Source: Lentisphaeraceae bacterium (GTDB taxonomy: Bacteria; Verrucomicrobiota; Lentisphaeria; Lentisphaerales; Lentisphaeraceae). Taken from it: a stretch of DNA of 64,000 bases. The position numbers and the translations under genes were made by a program. The notes beneath the pieces were generated by a model. That model was not told the origin of the DNA. It worked only from the letters and a program-made list of their open reading frames with translations, and did no database searches. This document shows, one piece after another, positions 16,662 to 26,193 of the stretch. Position 1 is the stretch's first letter, and the number at the start of each line of letters is the position of its first letter. Where the stretch lies: positions 37,670 to 101,669 of the forward strand of contig JAJPOQ010000058.1 of the NCBI GenBank assembly GCA_021232515.1, read 5' to 3'.

Positions 16662-19600
16662 CTAGCCGTTAGTAGCTTTGTTATAATCCTGAATGGAAAT
16701 AACTTCAGTTTCTTGGCCAGACGCAAGTTGTTTCAATCCTGAAACAGCAGCCTTCAATCCCGGAATAGTCGTAGTGACTGGTATACCGTGAATAGTTGCA
16801 GCAGCTCTCATCGCTATCTCATTCTTTCTTGGTTGTGCACCAGAAGGAGTATTGATGATCCAGCCAACTTGTTTCTCTTTGATGAGGTCAATAGTATTTG
16901 GCGAACCTTCATTGATTTTGAAGAGTGCTTTAGCTTTTATGCCGTTTTCATAAAGGAATGTTGCAGTTCCTTGAGTTGCGTAAATTTCATAGCCAAGTTC
17001 ATCAAGAGCTTTAAGCTCAGGTAGAACTTTTTCTTTGTCCTTAGACATAAGAGAAACCATGATAGAACCGCTATTTGGGATACTATTACCAGCGCCATCC
17101 TGAGCTTTAAGGAAAGCTAGGCCTGGAGTTTTAGCAATACCCATACACTCACCAGTAGATTTCATTTCAGGACTAAGAATGATGTCTAGACCAGGGAAAC
17201 GTACAAATGGGAATACAGCTTCTTTAACAGAGTAGTGCTCAGGAATAACTTCTTGAGTGAAACCTAGTTCGGTAAGAGTTTGTCCAGACTGAATTAGAGC
17301 AGCGTACTTAGCTAATGATTTACCAATCGCTTTACTTAGGAATGGAATAGTTCTTGATGCACGAGGGTTTACTTCGATGATATAAACTTCGTCATTTTGA
17401 ACAGCAAACTGAACATTCATAAGACCACAAACATCAAGTTCTTTCGCAAGAGCATGAGTGTGCTTACGGATAGTACTTAGAGCTTTATCAGAAAGAGTTA
17501 CAGTTGGGATGATACAAGCACTGTCACCAGAGTGAACACCAGCTGCTTCAACGTGCTCCATGATAGAACCGATAACAGAGATCTCTCTATCAGCAATACA
17601 GTCAACATCAACTTCAGTTGCGTTGTCTAGGAACTTATCTACGAGTATTGGACGATCATCAGAAAGTTCAACTGCTTCACTCATGTATTTGTTAAGCTCG
17701 GCGTCATCATAAACAATAGCCATGGCACGACCACCAAGAACAAATGAAGGACGAACTAGAACTGGGTAGCCGATACTATTTGCAATAGTTAGGGCGTCTT
17801 CAGTGTTTCGAGCGATACCATTTGCAGGTTGCTTTATTTCTAGCTTATTGATCAGAGCTTGGAAAAAGTCTCGATCTTCGGCAGCTTCGATACTCTCAGG
17901 AGATGTACCGATGATGTTTACGTCATTTGCCTTTAAGTCTTTTGCTAAATTAAGTGGAGTTTGGCCACCGAACTGAACGATTGCACCATGACACTTTTCA
18001 CTCTTATAAATGTGTAGAACATCTTCCAGAGTTAGAGGCTCGAAGAAAAGTTTATCACTTGTGTCGTAGTCAGTACTTACTGTTTCAGGGTTAGAGTTAA
18101 CCATGATTGTTTTGAAGCCAGCATCGCGAAGAGCGAAAGAGGCGTGAACACAGCAGTAATCGAACTCAATACCTTGACCGATGCGGTTAGGTCCACCACC
18201 AATGATCATAATTGACTTTTCATTCTCGTAAGGGCGGGACTCGTCAATTTCGCTGTAAGAAGAGTAGTAGTAAGGAGTAAATGCTTCGAACTCAGCAGCA
18301 CATGTGTCAACAAGGCTATAAGTTGGAAGAAGGTCTATTTCGTATCTTGCTTCTCTTACTGCGTCTTCAGAAGCACCCATGATATGGGAGATCTGTCTAT
18401 CAGAGTAGCCAAACTCTTTGGCTTGACGGAATAAAGCAGGGTCAGCTTTAAGGCCAGCAATAGAACCCGCAGATTTTATTTCATCTTCATAAGCTACAAG
18501 TTCTTCTAAGTGGCGAAGGAACCAGTAGTCAATCTTACATGTATCGTAAAGTTTTTGAACAGACCAACCACGCTTAAATGCAGCTCTTAGGTAGAACACA
18601 CGATGTGAGTTAGGAACTCTGATTTTCTTTTCAAGTTCTTCTTCTGAACAGTTTTCATACTCAGAGTCTTTACCGTCAGCACCAAAACCAAAGCGCCCCA
18701 TTTCCATTGAGCGAAGAGCCTTTTGGAATGACTGCTTAAAAGTTTTACCGATACTCATGACTTCACCAACAGACTTCATCTGGGTTGTTAGGACGTCTTC
18801 AGAACCGCTGAATTTTTCGAAAGTAAATCTTGGAATCTTAGTAACGACATAATCGATTGAAGGCTCGAAACATGCAGGAGTTTCTTTTGTTATGTCATTT
18901 TTAAGCTCATCAAGAGTATAACCGACAGCAAGTTTTGCTGCGATCTTAGCAATAGGGAAACCAGTTGCTTTGGATGCAAGAGCCGAAGAACGAGAAACAC
19001 GTGGGTTCATCTCGATGATGATGATACGACCGTTATCTGGGTTAATAGCCCACTGAACGTTGGAACCACCACACTCAACACCGATCTCACGCATAACTTC
19101 GATAGATCCGTCACGCATGATTTGGTATTCGCGATCCGTAAGAGTTTGAGCAGGAGCAACAGTGATAGAGTCACCAGTATGAACACCCATTGGGTCAAAG
19201 TTCTCGATAGAACAGATGATGACACAGTTGTCAGCTTTGTCTCGAACAACTTCCATTTCGTACTCTTTCCAACCGAGGATAGATTCGTCAATAAGAATCT
19301 CAGTTGTTGGAGAGTAGTCTAGACCGCGTTGGCAGATCTCTTCAAATTCTTCTTCATTGTATGCTATACCACCACCAGTACCACCAAGAGTGAAACTTGG
19401 ACGGATAATAAGAGGGAAAGAGCCGATATCTTTTTTGACTTTGTGCGCTTCTTCAAGATTGTGAGCAACGTCACACTGAGGCATATCTAGGCCAATCTTC
19501 AGCATAGCTTTGCGGAACCTGTCACGATCTTCAGCTTTATCGATAACGTCTGGATCAGCACCAAGCATTGTAACTGAGTACTTTTCAAGTATTCCAGCTT

Positions 19601-19910
19601 CATGAAGGTTGATTGCACAGTTTAGGGCAGTTTGGCCACCGAGAGTTGGGAGTAGCGCATCAGGTCTTTCCTTTGCAATAATCTTCTCAAGGTATTCAGT
19701 AGTTAGAGGCTCTATGTATGTGAAGTCTGAAAACTCAGGGTCAGTCATGATCGTAGCTGGGTTTGAGTTAACCAGAACTACCTCGTAGCCTTCTTCACGA
19801 AGAGCTTTACAAGCTTGAGTGCCGGAGTAGTCAAACTCACAAGCTTGACCGATAATAATTGGACCTGAACCTAGCAGGAGTATTTTTTTTACATCTGTTC
19901 TTTTGGGCAT
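16662..19910 (-). CDS. carB: Carbamoyl-phosphate synthase large subunit
   Basis: The 1082-residue protein opens [43 protein letters not shown], the CarB signature, and has two tandem ATP-grasp halves (about residues 1-400 and 550-930), including [16 protein letters not shown] and [20 protein letters not shown], followed by the C-terminal allosteric MGS-like domain. It makes carbamoyl phosphate from bicarbonate, glutamine-derived ammonia and ATP for pyrimidines and arginine; the small subunit carA is not in the window. Length is standard. Transcription is toward flgL, with no visible terminator. The 271-bp gap upstream up to 20181 should hold its promoter; no riboswitch-like fold is obvious by eye. 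Confidence 0.98.
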   Translation of the reverse strand: MPKRTDVKKILLLGSGPIIIGQACEFDYSGTQACKALREEGYEVVLVNSNPATIMTDPEFSDFTYIEPLTTEYLEKIIAKERPDALLPTLGGQTALNCAINLHEAGILEKYSVTMLGADPDVIDKAEDRDRFRKAMLKIGLDMPQCDVAHNLEEAHKVKKDIGSFPLIIRPSFTLGGTGGGIAYNEEEFEEICQRGLDYSPTTEILIDESILGWKEYEMEVVRDKADNCVIICSIENFDPMGVHTGDSITVAPAQTLTDREYQIMRDGSIEVMREIGVECGGSNVQWAINPDNGRIIIIEMNPRVSRSSALASKATGFPIAKIAAKLAVGYTLDELKNDITKETPACFEPSIDYVVTKIPRFTFEKFSGSEDVLTTQMKSVGEVMSIGKTFKQSFQKALRSMEMGRFGFGADGKDSEYENCSEEELEKKIRVPNSHRVFYLRAAFKRGWSVQKLYDTCKIDYWFLRHLEELVAYEDEIKSAGSIAGLKADPALFRQAKEFGYSDRQISHIMGASEDAVREARYEIDLLPTYSLVDTCAAEFEAFTPYYYSSYSEIDESRPYENEKSIMIIGGGPNRIGQGIEFDYCCVHASFALRDAGFKTIMVNSNPETVSTDYDTSDKLFFEPLTLEDVLHIYKSEKCHGAIVQFGGQTPLNLAKDLKANDVNIIGTSPESIEAAEDRDFFQALINKLEIKQPANGIARNTEDALTIANSIGYPVLVRPSFVLGGRAMAIVYDDAELNKYMSEAVELSDDRPILVDKFLDNATEVDVDCIADREISVIGSIMEHVEAAGVHSGDSACIIPTVTLSDKALSTIRKHTHALAKELDVCGLMNVQFAVQNDEVYIIEVNPRASRTIPFLSKAIGKSLAKYAALIQSGQTLTELGFTQEVIPEHYSVKEAVFPFVRFPGLDIILSPEMKSTGECMGIAKTPGLAFLKAQDGAGNSIPNSGSIMVSLMSKDKEKVLPELKALDELGYEIYATQGTATFLYENGIKAKALFKINEGSPNTIDLIKEKQVGWIINTPSGAQPRKNEIAMRAAATIHGIPVTTTIPGLKAAVSGLKQLASGQETEVISIQDYNKATNG

Positions 19911-20181
19911 GCTTAAAATCTTAATTTAAAAATCATTTGGCTTCTACAGATCACTACCTATTGTTGCGGCAGTGCAAAAATTCATTCAATAAAATTGATA
20001 ATTTCTCTTTTGCAAACTGCCTTTTGTAGCTTTTTGAGAGAAAGTTTTTGAGGCTATTTTTTAGTGCTCAATTACATGAAATGGCAACTTTTTTAGTAGA
20101 AAATCAACTTCCTAAAGTGATCTGAAGGTTGTATTACCAATGAATCGATTTTTATTTGTTTAACAATAAATGAGTTGATTG

Positions 20182-20637
20182 ATGAAATATGAACATAGAA
20201 TAGCCAAGGCCGTTGAGTTTTCCCACACAGATATGGCTGGGATAATGCACTTCTCAAACTTTTTTCGATTTATGGAAGCAGTGGAACACGATTTCTTTAG
20301 AAGCCTTGGAAAAAGCATTGTAGGTTCAGTTTCGGCCGACGGTAAACCTTTAGGATGGCCAAGAGTTAATTGTCAGTGCAACTTTACACTTCCTTTAAAG
20401 TTTGAAGATACAATCCACTTACACTTAGTCGTTAGAGAAATTCGCAGCAGTTCTATAAAGTATGAAGTTATCTTTAAAAAGGACGTGTCAGGTGAGCTCA
20501 AGGAAGCTGCACGCGGGTCTATCACTATAGTTCATGTAGGTGTAGACACAAAAACAGGGAAGATGTCAGCATGCATCTTACCAGATTGGATTTCCTCATC
20601 TATTTCAGTTGCTCCAGAAAATTATGAAGTGAAGTAG
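20182..20637 (+). CDS. Acyl-CoA thioesterase, 4-hydroxybenzoyl-CoA thioesterase (4HBT) family
   Basis: The 151-residue protein contains FSHTDMAGIMHFSNFFRFMEAVEHDFFRSLG (residues 13-43), with the Asp and the H-F-x-x-F/Y-F-R-x-x-E helix of 4HBT/YbgC hotdog thioesterases, and LPLKFEDTIHLHLVVREIRSSSIKYEVIFKK downstream, the long central strand. These enzymes hydrolyse acyl-CoA or acyl-ACP thioesters. ATG 20182 is used rather than the adjacent TTG at 20179; no strong ribosome binding site is seen for either. It is followed at once by a lipoprotein gene, probably in one transcript. Substrate chain length is not deducible. Confidence 0.85.
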   Translation: MKYEHRIAKAVEFSHTDMAGIMHFSNFFRFMEAVEHDFFRSLGKSIVGSVSADGKPLGWPRVNCQCNFTLPLKFEDTIHLHLVVREIRSSSIKYEVIFKKDVSGELKEAARGSITIVHVGVDTKTGKMSACILPDWISSSISVAPENYEVK

Positions 20638-20639
20638 GC

Positions 20640-21152
20640 ATGCGTTTAGTATTTTTAACATTTTTAATTTTATCTTTAGTTTCTTGTCAGCAATTCGCTA
20701 AGTACAACTATCCGGGTGACGAGTTTTCAAGAACTCTAGGTTCGGTTGATTGTCGTAAGAGTGGTGAGGATGTTTTTATTTATAGCTTCCCTGAAGGCGA
20801 GATTGAACTAGATCTGAGCTCCCAAGATTCTTTCTTGAAGGATAGAAGGAACTCTCAAGAGAAGACCTTGAAGTTATCGTCATTGCACTACGATGAAAAG
20901 GTCGATTCTAGCCTACGTTTTTTTATTCGTGAATCGATGAAAGTTAAACACCTTAAAAGGCTTTTTGGCAATGGTTATGATAAATGGGGCGGAGTTACGT
21001 CGGCGATGATGATTTGGCCAATGATGGATGGCCGTTACTTGGCGATATTACCTTCTACACTAGAAATGCCCCACGGTATGAATAGTTACACTATTTTAAA
21101 TAAGTACCGCACAATGGACCGCAGTGTCAGTATACTTCCTCTTAAAGAGTAA
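20640..21152 (+). CDS. Predicted lipoprotein, unknown function
   Basis: The 170-residue product has a lipoprotein signal MRLVFLTFLILSLVSC with Cys16 as the lipidation site, followed by a mostly beta-type periplasmic domain with no family I recognise. Segments GYDKWGGVTSAMMIWPMMDGRYLAILPS near the C-terminus look like a core strand pair. It starts 2 bp after the thioesterase stop, so it is translated from the same mRNA. Its last 11 bases overlap the convergent kinase-like gene. Confidence 0.7.
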   Translation: MRLVFLTFLILSLVSCQQFAKYNYPGDEFSRTLGSVDCRKSGEDVFIYSFPEGEIELDLSSQDSFLKDRRNSQEKTLKLSSLHYDEKVDSSLRFFIRESMKVKHLKRLFGNGYDKWGGVTSAMMIWPMMDGRYLAILPSTLEMPHGMNSYTILNKYRTMDRSVSILPLKE

Positions 21153-22539
21153 GGTACTTTTCAAAGCTAGCCTGTTTAAAAAGGTCTCTAAATTGACTGT
21201 GTAGTTCAGGAGTGTCATCCCAGTTTTGAAGCCAGCGTTTAAGATCTTTTTTGAACGCCTTAGCAAAACTACTCTTGTCTGTATGCTGCTTCATAGAGTC
21301 TAAGTCTATGATATACATGTCACCATTAGCAACGATGTAGTTTGTTGCTTTGCAGTCCCCATGAGTGAGTAGGCACTTTTCGTACACTTTAAAAATAGAT
21401 ACAGCTTTTTGGAATAGTGCTTCATCTGGATTATCTTTGAAGTATTTTAAGGCTTCTGTACCGGCTACAGTTTCACAAACAAAAAAAGCTCGTTTTGTTA
21501 CAGGTCCAAGTTTTTTCTCTATTAAGGCCAATGGCTGAGGAGTTTTGAGTCCGTAGTTCAAAAGTCGATGAGCATTTTTCCAGCAAGTCGATGATCTGGA
21601 TTCTTTAAAACGTTTAAAGAAAGTCGCGGTGTTTTTATTAAAGTTGTTTCTTTTGATAACTACAGGCGTTGTGCCAATTTGTGCTTTCGCAACTGTTGCA
21701 GTATTGCCATTTTTTAAAAGCAGTGATGTATCTTCAGGTATATATGAATTTGGATCATTAATTAAGGCTTGCCAATGGTCATCGTAGATTCTTCTTTTAA
21801 TATACGAGTATGATCCAGATGAAAATATAGTCTTTATCTCTGTGCAGTCTCGGAAAACTTTCTTAATGTATTTTTGGCAGCGTCTGGCTCTGGCTTTTTC
21901 TAGTAAAGTGAAAAGCTCTTTAAGCTTGATGTCTTTGTCTGAAAGTATGTTGGTGAAAAGCTCTTCTTGTTCAACGGGGAATTGAGCAATAAGCAAAGCT
22001 AAGTTTGTTAACTTCTCATTATCTGTAAGTTTTTCAGAAATGAGTAAAGCATCGCCATCTAAACTATAGATCTTTTTATCATCTACCAAAAAGTTACCAG
22101 GGTGTATGTCAGTTTGAATTAGATTTGACCTATGGTGCTCGAAAACAGTTTCGATTAACTTCTCTCCAAGTTGTTTTTGGAGGTCTAAAGGTGCGCCTGC
22201 AAATACTTCGTCGAACGGAGTTCCATGAACTTTTAAAGACATGATTGCCGGTGAGTCAGGTGAGATCTTTTCTGAGTTTATTTCAGGAAGTTTACCATGC
22301 CAGAGAACTTTTGGAGTATTGATGCTGTTTTTCTGGAAGGCTTCTAAGCCTTTCAGTTCACGAGAAAAATGTCTGTCTTGAGAGTTTTTTTGTTCAAAAA
22401 CTTTAACGAAAACATCCTGATTATTCCAAGACCCTGTAAAAACTCGACGTTTTCCGGGAACTTCACGCACACAGGCCTTTAGTTTAAGCTCAAAAGATTC
22501 TATAATGGTTTTCGTTGTCAATGCTTTCTCCGTGATCAC
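21142..22539 (-). CDS. Protein with two kinase-like (WaaP/RIO-type) domains in tandem
   Basis: The 465-residue protein contains two related small-kinase domains. Domain 1 (about 20-230) has Lys46 in DVFVKVF, then QTDIHPGNFLVDD (Asp144, Asn149) and SLDGDAL (Asp161/163). Domain 2 (about 285-450) has Lys296 in PVVIKRNN, then THGDCKATNYIVANG (Asp395, Asn400) and IDLDSM (Asp412). These are the ATP-lysine, catalytic Asp, Asn and metal Asp of lipopolysaccharide (KdkA/WaaP/InaA) kinases. Both domains keep the key residues. No membrane segment is seen. A phosphotransferase acting on lipopolysaccharide core sugars is the main reading. The start is uncertain: GTG at 22539 lacks a ribosome site, while a TTG at 22521 has GGAG upstream. 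Confidence 0.75.
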   Translation of the reverse strand: MITEKALTTKTIIESFELKLKACVREVPGKRRVFTGSWNNQDVFVKVFEQKNSQDRHFSRELKGLEAFQKNSINTPKVLWHGKLPEINSEKISPDSPAIMSLKVHGTPFDEVFAGAPLDLQKQLGEKLIETVFEHHRSNLIQTDIHPGNFLVDDKKIYSLDGDALLISEKLTDNEKLTNLALLIAQFPVEQEELFTNILSDKDIKLKELFTLLEKARARRCQKYIKKVFRDCTEIKTIFSSGSYSYIKRRIYDDHWQALINDPNSYIPEDTSLLLKNGNTATVAKAQIGTTPVVIKRNNFNKNTATFFKRFKESRSSTCWKNAHRLLNYGLKTPQPLALIEKKLGPVTKRAFFVCETVAGTEALKYFKDNPDEALFQKAVSIFKVYEKCLLTHGDCKATNYIVANGDMYIIDLDSMKQHTDKSSFAKAFKKDLKRWLQNWDDTPELHSQFRDLFKQASFEKYLTL

Positions 22540-22638
22540 GCTTAAAATTAGTTAGAATAAGTGTTTTGCAAGTCTGATCTATTGGACAAAGCCGGGAATG
22601 ATTAACATTATATTTCTAGAAAATTTTGGGATAGAATT

Positions 22639-24291
22639 TTGAAAGCTGTTTTTGCCATAGCCTTACAAACGGCACGATCGTCGATTCGATCTAAAGTATT
22701 TTTTACTTTATTGACAATTATCGGAGTTGCCACAGCCTTACTGCCAGACTCGGTTATGGGGGATGCAACACTTGCTGGTGAATTCCGAATTCGCATAAAT
22801 TACTCTATCGGTATCATCGCTTTTTTGACTGGTATGGCTGCACTTTGGATTGGTACGGTAAATATCGCCTCTGAAGTTGAAGGTTATCAAATACACATGG
22901 TTGTGACTAAACCAGTAAGTGGGTTTCGTCTTTGGCTTGGGAAATTTCTTGGCATAGCAACTCTAGCTTTGACAGTTCTATATATATCATCGGCTTATAT
23001 CTACTATCGATTAGATGCAGAAGTTGAGTCTATTCGTACAGAACTTGTAGACAAGTCAGGTCGCTTATTACTTGAAGCCAAAGAGAAGCTGACTGACGAT
23101 CAAAAACAATCTTTAGGCCAACCTATAAACATGTTGCTAAGTTATCTCGGTAAACATGCCACGGAAGATGAACAACGATTCTTTTCTAAATTGGGTGCTG
23201 TTGAGTCTCCTGAAAGAGAAACTGTAAGATCAAGATTGTTGCCTTTGGTTGAAAGGTTTCAAGAGTTTGATGAGCTCCATGACGAAGTTCTTATTGGCCG
23301 AACATTTTACTCATGGGAAAGACCTGATTTCATCAAACAGGCTTCAGAACAAATTTCTAAAGGTTTAGCATCGATCGGCAAAGATGACGTTGAAGGCTAT
23401 ACACTTGATATGCGTGTTCGTGAATTAGCGCGTGGTTTAGAAAGTAAAGCTGGTTCTTTGACTCCGGCAACAGCGGCAAGTCAGCAACCAACGCCTAAAA
23501 TATTTATGTTTAGCGATTTACCGGTTATTGCTCCAGATACACCAACCTTTATTCGTTTTAGGCTTTATGCCGGCGATTCATTAGATCAGAAGCCTCGTAA
23601 CACTATGGTGGGTGTAGCTTTGGTTGATGAAAACCGTAAGCCTTTGGGGAATATCCTTCCAGTTGGTCTTAAAAAGACAGAGTTTTATACTTACAGAGTT
23701 CCTAATGCGGTTTTTAAAGATAGAAAAGTTTTAGGCGTAGCGTTGTTTAACTACGATCACATGGGTAGAAGAGGGGGAGATTTAAAGCCGCCAAAAGAAT
23801 TAGTTATCCAGGCTAAAGACGGTCCTTATATTCTTGTCGGTCAAACTTCATTCTTTAGTAACTATTGGCGCTGTATTTTACTTGTTGGTTTGTTTATTTT
23901 GTTTTTAGTAATCGTCGGAACAGCAACAGGCCTATGCTTTTCAACACCAGTGGCTGTTATGTTGTCTCTCTCCTATATTATCATTGGAGTGGGTTTGTCG
24001 TCAGTTTTATCAACTGAGTCACAGTACGAAGTCGAAAAAGTTGAAGGCGACTCTAAGAAGGAATACGAAAAGACCGGCATAACCGGAGCTTACTTTAAAC
24101 TCTTGAAAAATACGATGGTTTCAGCTGAGAACTTCAGTAAGATGGAAAATGTATCAACTGGTAGAAGCATAGAGTGGCAACTTGTGTTGAAAGTTTTTCT
24201 GTACGACTTCTTGTTGAAAGGCTTGCCGTTAATCCTTTTAGGACTTTATGCACTGCGCAGGCGTGAACTTGGATTGGTGATTCGAAAATGA
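22639..24291 (+). CDS. ABC-2-type membrane permease-like protein
   Basis: The 550-residue product has an N-terminus like ABC-2 permeases (FAIALQTARSSIRSKVFFTLLTIIGVATALL), membrane helices at about 20-40, 55-75 and 95-115, a large extracytoplasmic insert (about 120-410), and helices again near 412-435, 440-460 and 525-545. The start is a TTG at 22639, chosen because the N-terminal permease motif begins there; no good ribosome binding site is seen. It lacks a nucleotide-binding domain, and no ABC ATPase gene occurs nearby. Its end overlaps the following gene by 4 bp, so the two are coupled and probably form one machine. Confidence 0.7.
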   Translation: MKAVFAIALQTARSSIRSKVFFTLLTIIGVATALLPDSVMGDATLAGEFRIRINYSIGIIAFLTGMAALWIGTVNIASEVEGYQIHMVVTKPVSGFRLWLGKFLGIATLALTVLYISSAYIYYRLDAEVESIRTELVDKSGRLLLEAKEKLTDDQKQSLGQPINMLLSYLGKHATEDEQRFFSKLGAVESPERETVRSRLLPLVERFQEFDELHDEVLIGRTFYSWERPDFIKQASEQISKGLASIGKDDVEGYTLDMRVRELARGLESKAGSLTPATAASQQPTPKIFMFSDLPVIAPDTPTFIRFRLYAGDSLDQKPRNTMVGVALVDENRKPLGNILPVGLKKTEFYTYRVPNAVFKDRKVLGVALFNYDHMGRRGGDLKPPKELVIQAKDGPYILVGQTSFFSNYWRCILLVGLFILFLVIVGTATGLCFSTPVAVMLSLSYIIIGVGLSSVLSTESQYEVEKVEGDSKKEYEKTGITGAYFKLLKNTMVSAENFSKMENVSTGRSIEWQLVLKVFLYDFLLKGLPLILLGLYALRRRELGLVIRK

Positions 24292-26102
24292 GAAGAAACT
24301 TTTTATATAAAACGGGTGCTCTCATCCTTATGCTTCTTTTACTCGTGAGTTCTTCATTTCAGCAATTGAAGCTGGACTCTATGAGAAATGAGATGGGCAT
24401 TAATGATTCAAATGACATCGGTGATAAGTCACCAGCAGTTGTTTTTACGACTATCGCTCTAGGTAGTTTTCGTGGTTTTATCGCAAACTTACTCTTTCTT
24501 CGTAGTAATAGAATGCAGGAAGAACGTCGCTACTATGAGCTGCATCAATTAGCGAAGTGGATTCGAAACCTACAACCTCGTTATACCAAAGCTATTGCTT
24601 TTATGGCGTGGAACATGTCCTACAATATTTCAGTGACTTTTGATACACCTCAAGAACGTTGGGTATGGGTGCGCAAAGGAATCGACCTTTATCTCGATGC
24701 TATAAAGAACCACTCAGGTGATCCAGATTTATATTGGGAATTCGGTTGGATCTTTCAGCATAAAATGGGGATGAACCTGGATGACGCCAACCGTTATTAT
24801 AAGCAGCAGTGGGCTTTGATGATGGTAAAGCTTTTAAAAGAGAATCCAGATATGGACTTACTTGCGAATGGACCAAGGAATCCAGGAATTCTTCATTCGA
24901 AATTGGATCGTTTAGGATTCAAAGAGTTTACTGAATTATTAGATGCTTACAAGATGCCTTACTCTGAGCTTTCCAGTGCAGTACTCGCGAGTAAAGACTT
25001 TGAGCTCCCTGCTAAAATTACCAAATATATTAAAGATGAAAAACAACAGGCTGAAATAGTTGAGTTTATCAAGAGAACTGAGTTAAAGCGCCATGAACCG
25101 GAAACTATATTCTACTTGCTAGATGGAATCGTTGATTTTGAGAAGGTCTTGGCAGAGACTTCAGAAAAGTGGGATTTTGAAAATTTCGAAAAAAGGTTCC
25201 GTGAATTGGGACGCCTTCCACAAGATGTAAGTGATGGAATAGTTTTAGCACCAAAAGCTAAGAAAGAAATAGTTGATTTGATTGATTCATTTATGAGAGA
25301 TAAATGGGCTTGGGATGAGTATCGTTTAGATGTTCGCAGAATGAGTCAAATAAATGATGAATACGGAGCTCTCGATTGGCGAGTAGCGGAAACTCACGCG
25401 ATTTACTGGGCAAAAGTAGGCTTAGATAAAAATCCTGATCACATTCAGTGTACCCGCATGGTTTCTCAAGCCTTGAAAGATGTTGTTGATCGTGGCCGTT
25501 TGCTATACTTTACAAGTGAAACTCACCAGTCTATCGATTGGACTTACAATGTAGATATAGTTGATACAGTTAGTGAACTACTTGAAGAGAACATCGAAAA
25601 CCTACCAGAAGATAAACGTAGTACTTTTGAAACAGGCTATAGAAACTTTTTGATTGACGCTGTTGTTGCGATGTATACATATAATAAAAAGAAGCGCGCT
25701 AAGTTTTACTACGATAAACTTAAAAAACGTGATCCGGGTAATCCAAACTATAAAAAGCCACTTAATCAGTTTGTGACTCCAGAAGTTGGTGAAGACCTTG
25801 GTAGTATGAATGAAGACCAAGCACGACTTGTTTTAGAAGGTTTCTTGATCCGTTCTTTCCAACAAGTTCTTTACGGTGAGGATCAAGCAGTCTTTTGGTT
25901 TACTCGTGCGGCAAATGTTTATCAGATGTTTAAGAAGAAAACAGCTAACCGTAAAGGTCGCCAAGGTTGGACAAGTAGTTTTTCTGATATGGCCATTCGA
26001 GCTAAAGACTATGTTATCAAGCAAGTGCCTGAAAGAGCTCTGGATATAAATAACTTCTATGATTCTCTTATTAAAAGTCAGTCTTCTGACGAGAAGAAAT
26101 AG
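24288..26102 (+). CDS. Large signal-anchored protein with TPR-like helices, unknown function
   Basis: The 604-residue protein has one N-terminal membrane segment (about 7-24) and then a soluble, helix-rich periplasmic or cytoplasmic body. Aromatic segments such as LAKWIRNLQPRYTKAIAFMAWNMSYN and GDPDLYWEFGWIFQHKMGM look like tetratricopeptide-type helical pairs. I do not recognise a family. ATG 24288 overlaps the permease-like stop (ATGA), which points to a fixed two-component unit whose job might be export or assembly of an envelope component. It ends about 90 bp before nadB. Confidence 0.6.
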   Translation: MRRNFLYKTGALILMLLLLVSSSFQQLKLDSMRNEMGINDSNDIGDKSPAVVFTTIALGSFRGFIANLLFLRSNRMQEERRYYELHQLAKWIRNLQPRYTKAIAFMAWNMSYNISVTFDTPQERWVWVRKGIDLYLDAIKNHSGDPDLYWEFGWIFQHKMGMNLDDANRYYKQQWALMMVKLLKENPDMDLLANGPRNPGILHSKLDRLGFKEFTELLDAYKMPYSELSSAVLASKDFELPAKITKYIKDEKQQAEIVEFIKRTELKRHEPETIFYLLDGIVDFEKVLAETSEKWDFENFEKRFRELGRLPQDVSDGIVLAPKAKKEIVDLIDSFMRDKWAWDEYRLDVRRMSQINDEYGALDWRVAETHAIYWAKVGLDKNPDHIQCTRMVSQALKDVVDRGRLLYFTSETHQSIDWTYNVDIVDTVSELLEENIENLPEDKRSTFETGYRNFLIDAVVAMYTYNKKKRAKFYYDKLKKRDPGNPNYKKPLNQFVTPEVGEDLGSMNEDQARLVLEGFLIRSFQQVLYGEDQAVFWFTRAANVYQMFKKKTANRKGRQGWTSSFSDMAIRAKDYVIKQVPERALDINNFYDSLIKSQSSDEKK

Positions 26103-26193
26103 CCTAGTTTCCCAATAATTTCATCTTCAAACTTTGAACTTTCCTTATTTGTCTTATCTTAGGGCAATTTTAATTATGGATTGATTTCATTAG

